A DNA stretch of 64,000 nt, taken from Clostridiales bacterium (GTDB taxonomy: Bacteria; Bacillota; Clostridia; Oscillospirales; Acutalibacteraceae). The translations under genes and the position numbers were made by a program. The stretch covers positions 31,057 to 95,056 of the forward strand of contig JAAWQC010000004.1 in assembly GCA_022800315.1 (NCBI GenBank), in the 5' to 3' direction. The notes beneath the pieces are model-generated. The model was not told the DNA's origin. It saw only the letters and a program-made list of their open reading frames with translations, and ran no database searches. This document shows, piece by piece, positions 10,650 to 19,743 of this stretch. Position 1 is the stretch's first letter. The number at the start of each line of letters is the position of its first letter.

Positions 10650-11288
10650 ATGCCTAAAGCAGAACATATCTCCATGTCGGTGGTCCGCCGGCTTCCCCGC
10701 TATTACCGGTTCCTTTACGACCTGAAGGAAAACGGGGTCACCCGCATATCCTCCCGTGAGCTGTCCCAGCGCATGGGTCTGACCGCCTCCCAGATCCGGC
10801 AGGACCTCAACTGCTTCGGCGGCTTCGGCCAGCAGGGATACGGCTATATGGTTTCTCAGCTGTACGAAGAGATCGGCCATATCCTGGGTATGGACCATCT
10901 GTCCGACACGGTGCTGCTCGGCGCGGGCAATATGGGGCGGGCTATCGCCAATCATATGGATTTTGAAAGCCGCGGCATCCGCCTGACCGATATTTTCGAT
11001 GATTCCCCCGATGTGATCGGCCAAACCGTGCGCGGCCTGACCGTCCAGCCCACCTCCGGGCTGGAGGAGGCGTGCCGGGATCATCCGCCCCAGGTCGCCA
11101 TCCTCTGTATACCCAAAGAAGCCGCGCCGGAGCTGGTGGACCGCCTGCTGGCCTTGGGAGTACGGGGCTTCTGGAATTTCAGCCACTACGACATCCTGTA
11201 CGAACATCCCGACGTAGTGGTGGAAAACGTCCATCTGGGCGACAGTCTGATGACCCTGTCCTATCAGTTGAAAACCGCGGTGAAATAA
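10650..11288 (+). CDS. rex: Redox-sensing transcriptional repressor Rex
   Basis: LPRYYRFLYDL...ISSRELSQRMGLTASQIRQDLNCFGGFGQQGYGY; VLLGAGNMGRAI Rossmann motif. Confidence 0.95.
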   Translation: MPKAEHISMSVVRRLPRYYRFLYDLKENGVTRISSRELSQRMGLTASQIRQDLNCFGGFGQQGYGYMVSQLYEEIGHILGMDHLSDTVLLGAGNMGRAIANHMDFESRGIRLTDIFDDSPDVIGQTVRGLTVQPTSGLEEACRDHPPQVAILCIPKEAAPELVDRLLALGVRGFWNFSHYDILYEHPDVVVENVHLGDSLMTLSYQLKTAVK

Positions 11289-11292
11289 AGAT

Positions 11293-11333
11293 AGACGCCC
11301 CCGGCCTTCTTCCAGGCGGGGGCGTCTGTTTTA
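11293..11333 (+). terminator. Rho-independent terminator of rex
   Basis: AGACGCCCCC...GGGGGCGTCT followed by GTTTTATT. Confidence 0.85.
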
Positions 11334-11535
11334 TTCGCCGGAGATTCTCGATAATTATGCGCAAACTATCCTTTTGTTTACATTTGATTTTGACGGGGAT
11401 ATAGTAGGTACGTACGGGGGTTCCCGCTTGCTTTTTATGGAGGTAGGTATATTCGATTTTTACCTTCAGCACCGGTCGGATTCCCAGGGCATCTTTGTCA
11501 ACTGCGCAAACACTGCTAAGGGAGGTTTTTTGCTT

Positions 11536-12687
11536 ATGCCATCTACCGATCATCAACAGCCGCTCCTATCTGTCCAACCGGCCGTAACAATAAAGCCGGT
11601 AGGCAATGTGTTTCCCGTTGTTTACAGCCTATGTGCCATTTCGTTATTTCTCCTCTATATTTTTCGATTCCGGTATCCTTCGGATTTTATCCTCTGGATT
11701 CTCTTCGGGTTGCTGTCCTTTCCCGTGTCCCTCTTACTGCACAGCATTGGCCATCTTCTAATGGGCAAACTGTTTGGCGGGAAGTTTCTCGCCCTCAATT
11801 GCGGTTGTATACGGATCGCGGCGAAAACGGATCGCCTGCGGTTTGAGCCGCGTCGGTCCACCGATGGGCGGGGTTGTTGTTATATGCATTTCTCCTCCGC
11901 CCTTTCCCCAGTCCGGCGTCTCCTTTTCCACGGGGGAGGCGCCCTCATCAATTTCCTGTCCGCCGCACTGTGCTATCTTGTCAGCTATTTTCCCCTTTCC
12001 CCACCGGGGGAACTGTTATGCTCCGCCTTCACACTGGTTTCTCTCCTCAACGGTCTGAAAAGCCTGTATCCCGATGGAGACGACAGTGACAGCTGCGTTA
12101 TTTGGGGGATTCTGCTGCAAAAGCCCTACGGAAAACGCTATGGGGAATACCACCGCTGCCACTCACAGCTGGTGACGGGGGTGCGTCCGCGAGATCTGGT
12201 GCTGCCCGGACTATCGCTTGATGAATATATCTCTATTGAGGATTATTCCTTGCTTCTATTGTACTACTGGCGGGATCTGGATGCAGGAAACCGAGATGGT
12301 GCCGCGGCGTATCTCTCTTTTCAGGAATCCCCTTCCCACCATATATACGATGATATCCTAGCGCCCCTATGCTATGAACTGTGCTTCTTTTCGTGCCTGA
12401 ACGGCGATTATGATAAGGCGGTCCATTATCATAATCAAATGGAATCACTTCTATCCCAGGATCATGACAGCAACGGCTGCCGCATTCGAGCATATTACGC
12501 TTTTTACATAGAGAAGGATACTGTCTCCGCCGCCCGAATCTGCCAGGAAGGACTGGAGGCCGCTGACGATTTCCCCATTAAGGGACAGGCTGAAATGGAG
12601 CGGGATTTGCTGACCAATCTGCTAAAACAGATCGAAAACGGCGTTTCATCGGGCCTTGCCCTTGACGAAACGCCCCCTGCGAACTAA
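11536..12687 (+). CDS. Polytopic membrane protein resembling site-2-protease/M50 family, degenerate HSIGH motif, soluble C-terminal region
   Basis: LLLHSIGHLLMGKLFGGKF where HExxH is expected, then GGGALINFLSAALC; start placed at ATG 11536, about a dozen nt after a GGGAGG-type SD, rather than at the longest-ORF start. Confidence 0.5.
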   Translation: MPSTDHQQPLLSVQPAVTIKPVGNVFPVVYSLCAISLFLLYIFRFRYPSDFILWILFGLLSFPVSLLLHSIGHLLMGKLFGGKFLALNCGCIRIAAKTDRLRFEPRRSTDGRGCCYMHFSSALSPVRRLLFHGGGALINFLSAALCYLVSYFPLSPPGELLCSAFTLVSLLNGLKSLYPDGDDSDSCVIWGILLQKPYGKRYGEYHRCHSQLVTGVRPRDLVLPGLSLDEYISIEDYSLLLLYYWRDLDAGNRDGAAAYLSFQESPSHHIYDDILAPLCYELCFFSCLNGDYDKAVHYHNQMESLLSQDHDSNGCRIRAYYAFYIEKDTVSAARICQEGLEAADDFPIKGQAEMERDLLTNLLKQIENGVSSGLALDETPPAN

Positions 12688-12691
12688 AATA

Positions 12692-12810
12692 AGCGTGCAG
12701 AGATAAAAACACAGCCCGGTTGGTAGTCCGGGCGGAAAGCCGCCTTCGCGGCTTTCTCAGTAACCTGCCTCCTTGGTTGTCCCTTCTCTGACAGGGTACC
12801 GTAAGGAGGA
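12692..12810 (+). ncRNA. yjdF-motif (azaaromatic-class) riboswitch
   Basis: Directly upstream of a YjdF-family gene; closing helix CAGAGA/TCTCTG, hairpins GCCCGG/CCGGGC and GAAAGCCG/CGGCTTTC, conserved-looking CTCAGTAACCTGCCTCC block ahead of the SD. Confidence 0.82.
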
Positions 12811-12816
12811 ACATCC

Positions 12817-13248
12817 ATGGCACAGGTAATCGCCCGTTTTACCGTCTTTTTTGAGGACCCCTTCTGGGTCGGCGTGTACGAAAGGGAAACCGACGGCGCT
12901 GTGCAGGCCTGCCGCGTCGTATTCGGCCCCGAACCCAAGGACTACACCGTGTACGCCTTTTTGCTGGAAAACTGGCACCGCCTGTCCTTCGGCCCGCCGG
13001 TGGCAGGCGGCGCTCCCGATCGTGGAAGCAACCGCTCTCGCGTCAACCCCAAACGCCTGCAGCGGCAGGTTAAGACGCAGACCGCTGGCGCGGGAGTGGG
13101 CACCAAAGCCCAGCAGGCACTCAAGCTCCAGCAGCAGGAGGGCAAGGCCGCCCGCCGGACCCTCTCCCGACAGCAGCGGGAGCAACGCCGGCAGCAGCTT
13201 TTCGATCAGCAGCAGCAGAAAAAGAAGGAGAAGCACCGCGGGCACTGA
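12817..13248 (+). CDS. yjdF: YjdF family protein (DUF2992)
   Basis: MAQVIARFTVFFEDPFWVGVYERETDGAVQACRVVFGPEPKDYTVYAFLLENW; NPKRLQRQVKTQTAGAGVGTKAQQALKLQQQEGK, basic C-terminus. Confidence 0.9.
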   Translation: MAQVIARFTVFFEDPFWVGVYERETDGAVQACRVVFGPEPKDYTVYAFLLENWHRLSFGPPVAGGAPDRGSNRSRVNPKRLQRQVKTQTAGAGVGTKAQQALKLQQQEGKAARRTLSRQQREQRRQQLFDQQQQKKKEKHRGH

Positions 13249-13290
13249 ATGGCATCAGGCCAACCAATTAGGGACCGACAGTGCCGTAAA

Positions 13291-13328
13291 ACAGAAAGGG
13301 AGAAGCTATGCTTCTCCCTTTCTGTTTA
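13291..13328. terminator. Bidirectional terminator between convergent yjdF and MBL-fold genes
   Basis: ACAGAAAGGGAGAAG-CTATG-CTTCTCCCTTTCTGT, 15-bp perfect stem. Confidence 0.85.
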
Positions 13329-14042
13329 TTTCCGACGATATTCCCGCCAATCAAATGGGGCGCCGTGACCGGGACAGACCCGCCGGATGTCCTTCGATGA
13401 CAGCCGGCGGATGCTGTCGTCCAGCCGCTCAAAATCCCAGGCGTTAGGGGCAGGTGACGGATGCCCGTTGTTCACCAGCGTGTCCCCCGCGATCAGGGTC
13501 CCGTCCGACAGCCGGTAACCCACCGAACCCGGGGTGTGTCCCGGCAGGTAAATCAGTTCCCCCTCCAGTCCATATTCGGCAAGGGACATCCCCTCCAACA
13601 GCGCCACGTCCGGCGTGAACGGGGTGAAATCCGCCCGGGTTTTCTCCATTACCCGTTGAATCGTCCTCTTCATCAGGCGAAAAAACAGGCGCATGAGGGG
13701 GGAGCGGTAATGGAAGCTCTCCATCATCTCCTCCACGCCCGGCTGTTCCACCAGAGGCCGGTCGCCGGGATGCAGAGCAACCGGCGCCCCGTAAGTCTCC
13801 CGCAGCCATGCGGCGTTTCCCCCGTGGTCCACGTCGCCGTGGGTCAGCACGATCAGCCGCAGATCGTCGGGGCGGCATCCCGCCTGCTCCAGCTCCCCGC
13901 GCAGGATGTCCCGACGCCCGTCGAAGTCCCTGTCCATCACCAGATGTCCGCCGGTATCAAACAGCACCCATCCGGCCGTCCCCTTGACGAGCCAGGCGTT
14001 GACCCCGCCCAGGTCCAGCCGTTCTACCACACGTTCTTCCAT
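13326..14042 (-). CDS. MBL-fold metallo-hydrolase
   Basis: VLTHGDVDHGGNAAWL (HxHxDH-like THGDVDHGG), LPGHTPGSVGY, GDTLV; internal ATG at 14042 preferred because it follows the PadR gene. Confidence 0.85.
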   Translation of the reverse strand: MEERVVERLDLGGVNAWLVKGTAGWVLFDTGGHLVMDRDFDGRRDILRGELEQAGCRPDDLRLIVLTHGDVDHGGNAAWLRETYGAPVALHPGDRPLVEQPGVEEMMESFHYRSPLMRLFFRLMKRTIQRVMEKTRADFTPFTPDVALLEGMSLAEYGLEGELIYLPGHTPGSVGYRLSDGTLIAGDTLVNNGHPSPAPNAWDFERLDDSIRRLSSKDIRRVCPGHGAPFDWREYRRK

Positions 14043-14043
14043 A

Positions 14044-14586
14044 TCATTCTCCTTCTTTCCCGTCGGAAAAGGGCCGCTCTTCGCGTACCTTTTCGCACCA
14101 ACGCAGTGTTTCCTCCAATATCCCGATGCCGTAATACAGGGTGGACAGCTTATAGTAGTGGGCGTCCCGATTCTCCCGTTTGTCAAACTGCTTTTCCAGC
14201 CCCCGCAATTTCTCCAGGAAGCGGCGGTTGTTTTCCTCATATGCCCGCAGCTGGCAATCCCGCTGCATACGCGGCAGACGGTCGAAGAAATACACCTTTA
14301 CCAGCTGCGTATCCCGCCCGTCGGCTACCTCCACCGGTGTGGAGAGCCAGGACATGAACGCCTGCCTTCCCTGTTCGGTGGCCCGGTACAGCTTGCGGGC
14401 GCGGCCGCCCTGAGGCTGCTCCCGCATGGTGAGCAGCCCTTTTCCAGTCAGACGGCCCAGCAGCGGGTACAGGCTGCCGTAGCTGGCCCGGTAAAAGACC
14501 CCCACCCCCTTCTCGATCATTTTCTTGATATCGTAACCTGTCAGCTCCTGTTCATAAACCATGCCCATGACGATGAACTCCAGCAT
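14044..14586 (-). CDS. PadR family transcriptional regulator
   Basis: MLEFIVMGMVYEQELTGYDIKKMIEKGVGVFYRASYGSLYPLLGRLTGKGLL. Confidence 0.9.
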   Translation of the reverse strand: MLEFIVMGMVYEQELTGYDIKKMIEKGVGVFYRASYGSLYPLLGRLTGKGLLTMREQPQGGRARKLYRATEQGRQAFMSWLSTPVEVADGRDTQLVKVYFFDRLPRMQRDCQLRAYEENNRRFLEKLRGLEKQFDKRENRDAHYYKLSTLYYGIGILEETLRWCEKVREERPFSDGKEGE

Positions 14587-14598
14587 AACGCCGCCTCC

Positions 14599-14631
14599 AT
14601 ATATCTTTTAGATATATTGTACTGATATATC
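14599..14631. promoter_or_regulatory. Putative PadR operator
   Basis: ATATATC-TTTTA-GATATAT dyad plus a second GATATATC just upstream of the padR-like start. Confidence 0.5.
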
Positions 14632-14650
14632 TGCCCTTTGTCAAGAGGAT

Positions 14651-14683
14651 AAAAAAAGAACCTCGACCTATTATCGAGGTTCT
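14651..14683 (-). terminator. Terminator of rqcH
   Basis: Minus strand AGAACCTCGA..TCGAGGTTCTTTTTTT. Confidence 0.85.
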
Positions 14684-14688
14684 CTCCT

Positions 14689-16455
14689 TTATTCGCTTTT
14701 GCGCAGACGATCGGCCAGCAGGGGATCGGGCGTTACGTAGGCGGTAAGGTTGGTATCGTATATCACCATGCCCGGTTTGGCGCCCGCCGGTTTGCGCACA
14801 TTGCGCGCCTCGGTGTAATCCACTGGTACCTGCCGGGACTGGGCTGCTTTGGAATGGAGGGCGGCCAGCACGGCCGCCTGCTCCAGCGTGCGGTCGGGCG
14901 GGACACGTCCCCCGGTCACCACAATCACGTGGGAACCGGGGATATTCTTGGTGTGGAACCAGATGTCGCCGCCCCGCGCGGTGCGCAGGGTCAGCCGGTC
15001 GTTCTGGACGTTGTTGCGCCCCACCCAGATGGTATACCCGTCGTCGGAAAGGAATTCGAGGGGGCCCAACGGTTTCGGGGGTTTCTGCCGGCCCGGCTGA
15101 CGGCGCAAATAGCCTCCTTCCGCCAGCTCCTCCCGCAGCTCGTTCAGCTCCCGCAGGGTAGTGGCGCGGGACAGGGCGTCGAACACCGTATCGATGTAAA
15201 CCAGCTCCTGTTCGCCCTTTTCGATCTGCTCCTGCAGAATCTGTTCTGCAGTTTGGGCCTTACGGTATTCCTTATAATACTTCTGCGCGTTGCGGGCGGG
15301 TGACAGCGTCGGGTCAAGAGGGATGGTGACAGTGCGGCAGTCGGGATCGTAGTAATCCACCAACTCCGCCGAGGCGGCCCCCCGCTGTATTACCCCGATA
15401 TTGGCGTTGATCAGGTCGCCCCAGATTCGCCATTTGTCCCGATCGCCAGACCGGGACAGCTCCTCCCGCTGATGCTTCAGCTTGCGGGACACCCTATCTG
15501 AGGCGTTGGTCAGCACCCGCAGCATGTCGTGGGCTCGCTGACGGCTGCGCTCCGCCGCGTCCTTCTGCGCGTAGAAGGCGTCCAGCAGAGCGGAAAAACT
15601 GTCCATCTCCCGCCCCACGGCGGACAATCCGTATTGTGTGATGGGCATAAAGCTGAAGTCCAACGGGCTGCCGTCCGGTTTATATACAATATAGGGAACC
15701 CGCCGTTCCCCCGTTTCAATCGCGGTTTTTATACGCGCGAGACTGAAGACCAGACGGTCCCGCTCCTCCGGCGACAGTTCGTGGGCCAGGGTATCCCGTC
15801 CCCGATCGGTGTAGAAGGCCGCCTCTCGGCAGACCAGAGGGGAAAGCCCGTGGGTGATCCCCAGCAGGGCGGAGGACAGCGGTCCGTCCCTCCCTTTTGC
15901 CAGCGCGGCGAGAAAATCCTCTGGCCGGCAGCGGGACAGGTCGAGCCGTCCCGCCGCTGCGGGCGGCGGCGAGTAACGCAGGCCGGGCAGCACGGGACGT
16001 ACCGAGGACATCTCCAGATCCACCCGCTTGATGGCGTCCAGCACCACGCCGTCAGGGTCGATGAGGATGATATTGCTGTGCCGTCCCATAATTTCCACCG
16101 CCAGGGTCAGGCTCACGATATCCCCCAGCTCGTTGACACAATCGAAATCCAGATACAGCGCCCGTTCCAACCCCTCCTGGCGGATGCCGGTCAGGCGGCC
16201 GCCAGTGAGCCGCTTGCGCAGCAGCATGCAGAACATGGGGGGCGAGGCCGGATTTTCCAGCGCCACCTCGGTAAAATGGATACGGGGGGAGTTGGCCCGC
16301 GCGGAGAGATACAGCTTACGGCTCCCGCCCCGATAACGCAGGGCAAGGATCAGTTCTTCCCGAGAAGGCTGATGGATCTTGTCCACCCGCGCATCAGGCA
16401 GGGAGGCAATCAGTTCTTCCCGCAGGCAGCTCAGCAGCGCACCGTCCAGCGCCAT
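14689..16455 (-). CDS. rqcH: RqcH / NFACT family ribosome quality control protein
   Basis: MALDGALLSCLREELIASLPDARVDKIHQPSREELIL...; VGRNNVQNDRLTLRTARGGDIWFHTKNIPGSHVIV. Confidence 0.93.
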   Translation of the reverse strand: MALDGALLSCLREELIASLPDARVDKIHQPSREELILALRYRGGSRKLYLSARANSPRIHFTEVALENPASPPMFCMLLRKRLTGGRLTGIRQEGLERALYLDFDCVNELGDIVSLTLAVEIMGRHSNIILIDPDGVVLDAIKRVDLEMSSVRPVLPGLRYSPPPAAAGRLDLSRCRPEDFLAALAKGRDGPLSSALLGITHGLSPLVCREAAFYTDRGRDTLAHELSPEERDRLVFSLARIKTAIETGERRVPYIVYKPDGSPLDFSFMPITQYGLSAVGREMDSFSALLDAFYAQKDAAERSRQRAHDMLRVLTNASDRVSRKLKHQREELSRSGDRDKWRIWGDLINANIGVIQRGAASAELVDYYDPDCRTVTIPLDPTLSPARNAQKYYKEYRKAQTAEQILQEQIEKGEQELVYIDTVFDALSRATTLRELNELREELAEGGYLRRQPGRQKPPKPLGPLEFLSDDGYTIWVGRNNVQNDRLTLRTARGGDIWFHTKNIPGSHVIVVTGGRVPPDRTLEQAAVLAALHSKAAQSRQVPVDYTEARNVRKPAGAKPGMVIYDTNLTAYVTPDPLLADRLRKSE

Positions 16456-16494
16456 ATCGACCGCCTCCTTTCCTGTCAGACAATGGGGTCTGTT

Positions 16495-17244
16495 TTATAG
16501 GGTACGATAGGGACTCGTTTCCTTCGCCGCGAGAAAGCGGAGGTTGGGAAACCGAACAGAAAGATAAGCCGCCAAACCCTCCGCGGCCAAGACCTCGGTG
16601 TGATAATGCCCTGCCTCCACTACCGTGGCGCCGGAGGCCGCCAGCTCAATCCATTCGTGGTGCTTCAATTCGCCGGTCAGCAGGCCGTCCAGACGGTACC
16701 GCTCCCACAGCGGCGCGAGATAATCGCCGCCCGCCCCGCCGCAGATACCAATCACCCGCACCGGACGGGGGCCGGCGGCAAACCGCGCGCGGCAGCCGAG
16801 GCGCTCCTGTACATACGCGGCAAACCGTTCGGGCGCCATGCTTTCGGGCAGTTCGCCGATGCGGCACAGGCCGTCCCCCGCCACCGTGGTCAGGGACAGG
16901 TTCAGCCGGTCGGCCAGCAGGTCGTTGACACCACCCGCCGCGCTGTCCAAATTGGTGTGGGCGCAGATGGCCGCGATACCGGCTTCCGCCAGCTTCCACG
17001 GGGCACTTCCCGCCTCCAGCCGTTTCAGTGGGGAAAAGATGACGGGATGGTGGCTGACAATGAGCTGAGCTCCCTCGCCGGCGGCGAACGCCGCCACGGC
17101 GGAGGTGATGTCCAGGGCGGTGACCACCGTCGTCACCTCTGTCCGGCGGGAACCGGCCAGCAGACCCACATTGTCCCAGGATTCCGCCGTATCGAACGGC
17201 GCCAGCGCGTCGAGCGCCTCATAAATATCCCCGACCGTCGTCAT
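16495..17244 (-). CDS. Nif3-like dinuclear metal centre protein (GTP cyclohydrolase I type 2 family)
   Basis: SWDNVGLLAG, LIVSHHPVIFSPLKRL, ICAHTNLDSAAGGVND. Confidence 0.92.
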   Translation of the reverse strand: MTTVGDIYEALDALAPFDTAESWDNVGLLAGSRRTEVTTVVTALDITSAVAAFAAGEGAQLIVSHHPVIFSPLKRLEAGSAPWKLAEAGIAAICAHTNLDSAAGGVNDLLADRLNLSLTTVAGDGLCRIGELPESMAPERFAAYVQERLGCRARFAAGPRPVRVIGICGGAGGDYLAPLWERYRLDGLLTGELKHHEWIELAASGATVVEAGHYHTEVLAAEGLAAYLSVRFPNLRFLAAKETSPYRTL

Positions 17245-17312
17245 TGTCTCATCTCCTGTTTTTGATACGGCGGCGCGATGCCCGCCGGAATTTCTGCCGG
17301 ATGGAAGGGGGC

Positions 17313-18038
17313 TTACCGCCTGTCGGCATCCCCGCCCATATAGGATAAGATGGCGGCGGCAAGTTCTCTCAGCCTCACAGCCTGTTCCCGGCCGGCCATA
17401 CGCTCCGACAGTTCCAGCCCCGCCGCCTGTTTCAGCAGGCGGCCGGCCTGCCGTTTCAGATAGGCGACTCCTTCCCTGTCGGAAGGATCCACCTTCCCCA
17501 CATAGTCACGTACATCCTCCCCCGGCGCGCCGGGAACAGATGCGGCCGGATCGTATACGGCCAGCAGGACGGTGTACAGGCGTTTTCCGTCCCTCACCGC
17601 GGGCTCCCGCAGCAGGGAAAAGCCGTTCTCACGCAGAAAGCGGCGAAGAATTTCGGGTCGGGACATGGGCTGCAGGATCAGATGATAGCGCTCGTTTTTT
17701 ACCCAGGGGGCCTCTTCCAGAATAGAAGCGATATTCTCCCCGCCCATACCGGCGATGACGATGTCGTCGGCCTCACCGGGTGATAGCACCGACAGGCCGC
17801 CTCCCAGCCGCACCTGAATCCGCCCGGATAGTCCCGTGCTCTCCACCGTCATACGGGCACGCTCCGCCGGGCCGGGCCGGATGTCGGAGGCTATCGCCGA
17901 GGGGCACACGCCCCCCTCCACCAGCGCGGCGGGCAGAAGGGCATGGTCGGTGCCCACGTCGGCCAGCCGGCTGCCCTGCCGGACGAGAGCGGCTGCGCAG
18001 GACAGCCGGGAATCCAGATGAATAGCAGAGGAAATCAT
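17313..18038 (-). CDS. trmK: tRNA (adenine(22)-N1)-methyltransferase TrmK
   Basis: LADVGTDHALLPAALVEGG, IVIAGMGGENIASIL, LILQPMSRPEILRRFL. Confidence 0.92.
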   Translation of the reverse strand: MISSAIHLDSRLSCAAALVRQGSRLADVGTDHALLPAALVEGGVCPSAIASDIRPGPAERARMTVESTGLSGRIQVRLGGGLSVLSPGEADDIVIAGMGGENIASILEEAPWVKNERYHLILQPMSRPEILRRFLRENGFSLLREPAVRDGKRLYTVLLAVYDPAASVPGAPGEDVRDYVGKVDPSDREGVAYLKRQAGRLLKQAAGLELSERMAGREQAVRLRELAAAILSYMGGDADRR

Positions 18039-18125
18039 AAAGCCCTCCTAATCCGCTGCCCGATCGGTCATCCGGCGACACAAAAACGGGACGGGCAAAC
18101 GCCCGTCCCGCCCCGCTGCCGTCCG

Positions 18126-18335
18126 TCAGGCCTTGGCGGCCAGATGCGCGTTGATCTTTTCGACCATCGCGTCGCAGTCCACACCGTGAACCTCACACGC
18201 CTGCTCCAGCGATTCCCCCCGGGCGGAGGGACAGCCGAGGCAGTGCATACCCATTTCAATGAAAAATTCAGCAGTGGACGAATCGTGATCGAGGATATCC
18301 CCGATCAGCATATCTTTGGTGATAGAATAAGCCAT
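18126..18335 (-). CDS. DUF1858 domain protein
   Basis: ITKDMLIGDILDHDSSTAEFFIEMGMHCLGCPSARGESLEQACEVHG. Confidence 0.85.
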   Translation of the reverse strand: MAYSITKDMLIGDILDHDSSTAEFFIEMGMHCLGCPSARGESLEQACEVHGVDCDAMVEKINAHLAAKA

Positions 18336-18522
18336 ACGTTTATACCTCCTGCACTTTTATGCCTAGTGGCCATTAGTATTTGACTGTACCTGTTCTATTA
18401 TAATATGGCGCCGAAAATAATGCAAGGCGCTCCGGCGGTTTCTTCGTATATAAGGGCCTTTTCGTCTTTTCGGTGCAAAAAACAGCCCCGGCCGCAGGCC
18501 GGGGCTGTTTTGAAGGACTCGA

Positions 18523-18801
18523 TTAGTTCTCGCCTCTCATCGAAGCAAAGCACTCGCTGCAGTACACAGGACGGTCCTCGCGGGGCTTGAAAGGAACCTT
18601 CGCTTCCTTACCGCAGTTCGCGCAGATAGCCGTGTGCATTTCACGGTCGGCTTTTCCGGCGGACTTGCGGGCATCACGGCAGGCCTTGCAGCGCTGGGGC
18701 TCGTTTACGAAGCCTTTCTCAGCATAGAATTCCTGCTCGCCGGCGGTGAACACGAATTCAGCGCCACATTCCTTACAGATCAGGGTTTTGTCTTCGTACA
18801 T
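18523..18801 (-). CDS. Zinc-ribbon domain protein
   Basis: Four CxxC knuckles: CKEC, CKAC, CANC, CSEC. Confidence 0.85.
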   Translation of the reverse strand: MYEDKTLICKECGAEFVFTAGEQEFYAEKGFVNEPQRCKACRDARKSAGKADREMHTAICANCGKEAKVPFKPREDRPVYCSECFASMRGEN

Positions 18802-18831
18802 GGATGTTACCTCGCTTTAAGATAATAGATT

Positions 18832-18894
18832 TGCCCTGCGACGGATTCGGACCGACACCTTTGAAAACCAACGCTCTGCTTAAGCTACCCGGGC
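18832..18894 (-). pseudogene. tRNA-like element with intact-looking D-arm and T-loop but truncated anticodon arm
   Basis: Minus strand GCCCGGG TA GCTT-AAGCA-GAGC G TTGGTTTTCAAAGGT GTCGG TCCGAAT CCGTC GCAGGGC A; 63 nt, acceptor and T-stem mismatches. Confidence 0.5.
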
Positions 18895-18925
18895 ATATGA
18901 AACGGCTCGCGCCGTTTTTGATAAA

Positions 18926-19531
18926 TTAGTCGACCTCATCTTCCAGAGAATCGGAGGTCAGCTTGCGGCGCACCCGCTGGAGGGCGTTATCCACCGCTTT
19001 TACGCCGGTATGGAGCAGCTGGGCGATCTCTTCATAACTGTAGGCGCCCAGATACAGCATCAACACCTGATATTCCCTATCGGTCAGGTTCTTGCGCAAA
19101 CGGCTGTGGAACTGATCCGAGTCTTCCCTTTGCTGTAAAAGGACCGCCGGATCGGTGGGTGCCGACGATTCACCGTCCCGCGCCTCTTCCCCGTCGATGC
19201 TGACCAGCTCGGACGGCGGAATATGGTGGGCGGCTGCATTGCGCCGCACAGCGGTAAGCATGCGGCGGCGGATACACACCGAGGCATAGGTACGGAAGGA
19301 CGCGCCCCCGCTCTCCTGATAGGTGCGGACGGCGGATAATAGGCCGACCAGCCCCTCCTGTTCCAAATCCTCGGTTTCCAGCCGGACACTGCGATACATG
19401 GCCACATGCTTCCGGATGATGCCGGTGTATCGCTGCACCAGCAGGGAAAAGGCATCGTCACAACCCTCATGGGCCAGCACGGCCAACTGTTCGTCGGTCA
19501 TACCGATCCCCTCACCACGGGAGAAAGCCAT
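18926..19531 (-). CDS. sigH: RNA polymerase sigma factor, SigH-like
   Basis: DAFSLLVQRYTGIIRK...LETEDLEQEGLVGLLSAVRTYQESGGASFRTYASVCIRRRML; LTDREYQVLMLYLGAYSYEEIAQLL. Confidence 0.82.
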   Translation of the reverse strand: MAFSRGEGIGMTDEQLAVLAHEGCDDAFSLLVQRYTGIIRKHVAMYRSVRLETEDLEQEGLVGLLSAVRTYQESGGASFRTYASVCIRRRMLTAVRRNAAAHHIPPSELVSIDGEEARDGESSAPTDPAVLLQQREDSDQFHSRLRKNLTDREYQVLMLYLGAYSYEEIAQLLHTGVKAVDNALQRVRRKLTSDSLEDEVD

Positions 19532-19743
19532 ACCACCACCTCCCCCGGAAAGGAACCCACCTTCGTGGATTCCTTCCCACTATAACGGATAAGATAGAAA
19601 ATGTCAACACCATCCCGAAAATAATTATGTAAAATACCATATAATGCGCGGTGCTCTGTGCGATACCGTCAAATAACACGCATATTTTACCTTTTATATC
19701 CATAAAGGGATGCCGCCGGCATTCCGGCAGGGGGCGGTCGGAA

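Noticed and set aside
18832-18894. Functional tRNA-Sec or tRNA-Leu
   Set aside because: Length of 63 nt, broken anticodon stem and acceptor mismatches do not support a normal decoding tRNA; reported only as tRNA-like.
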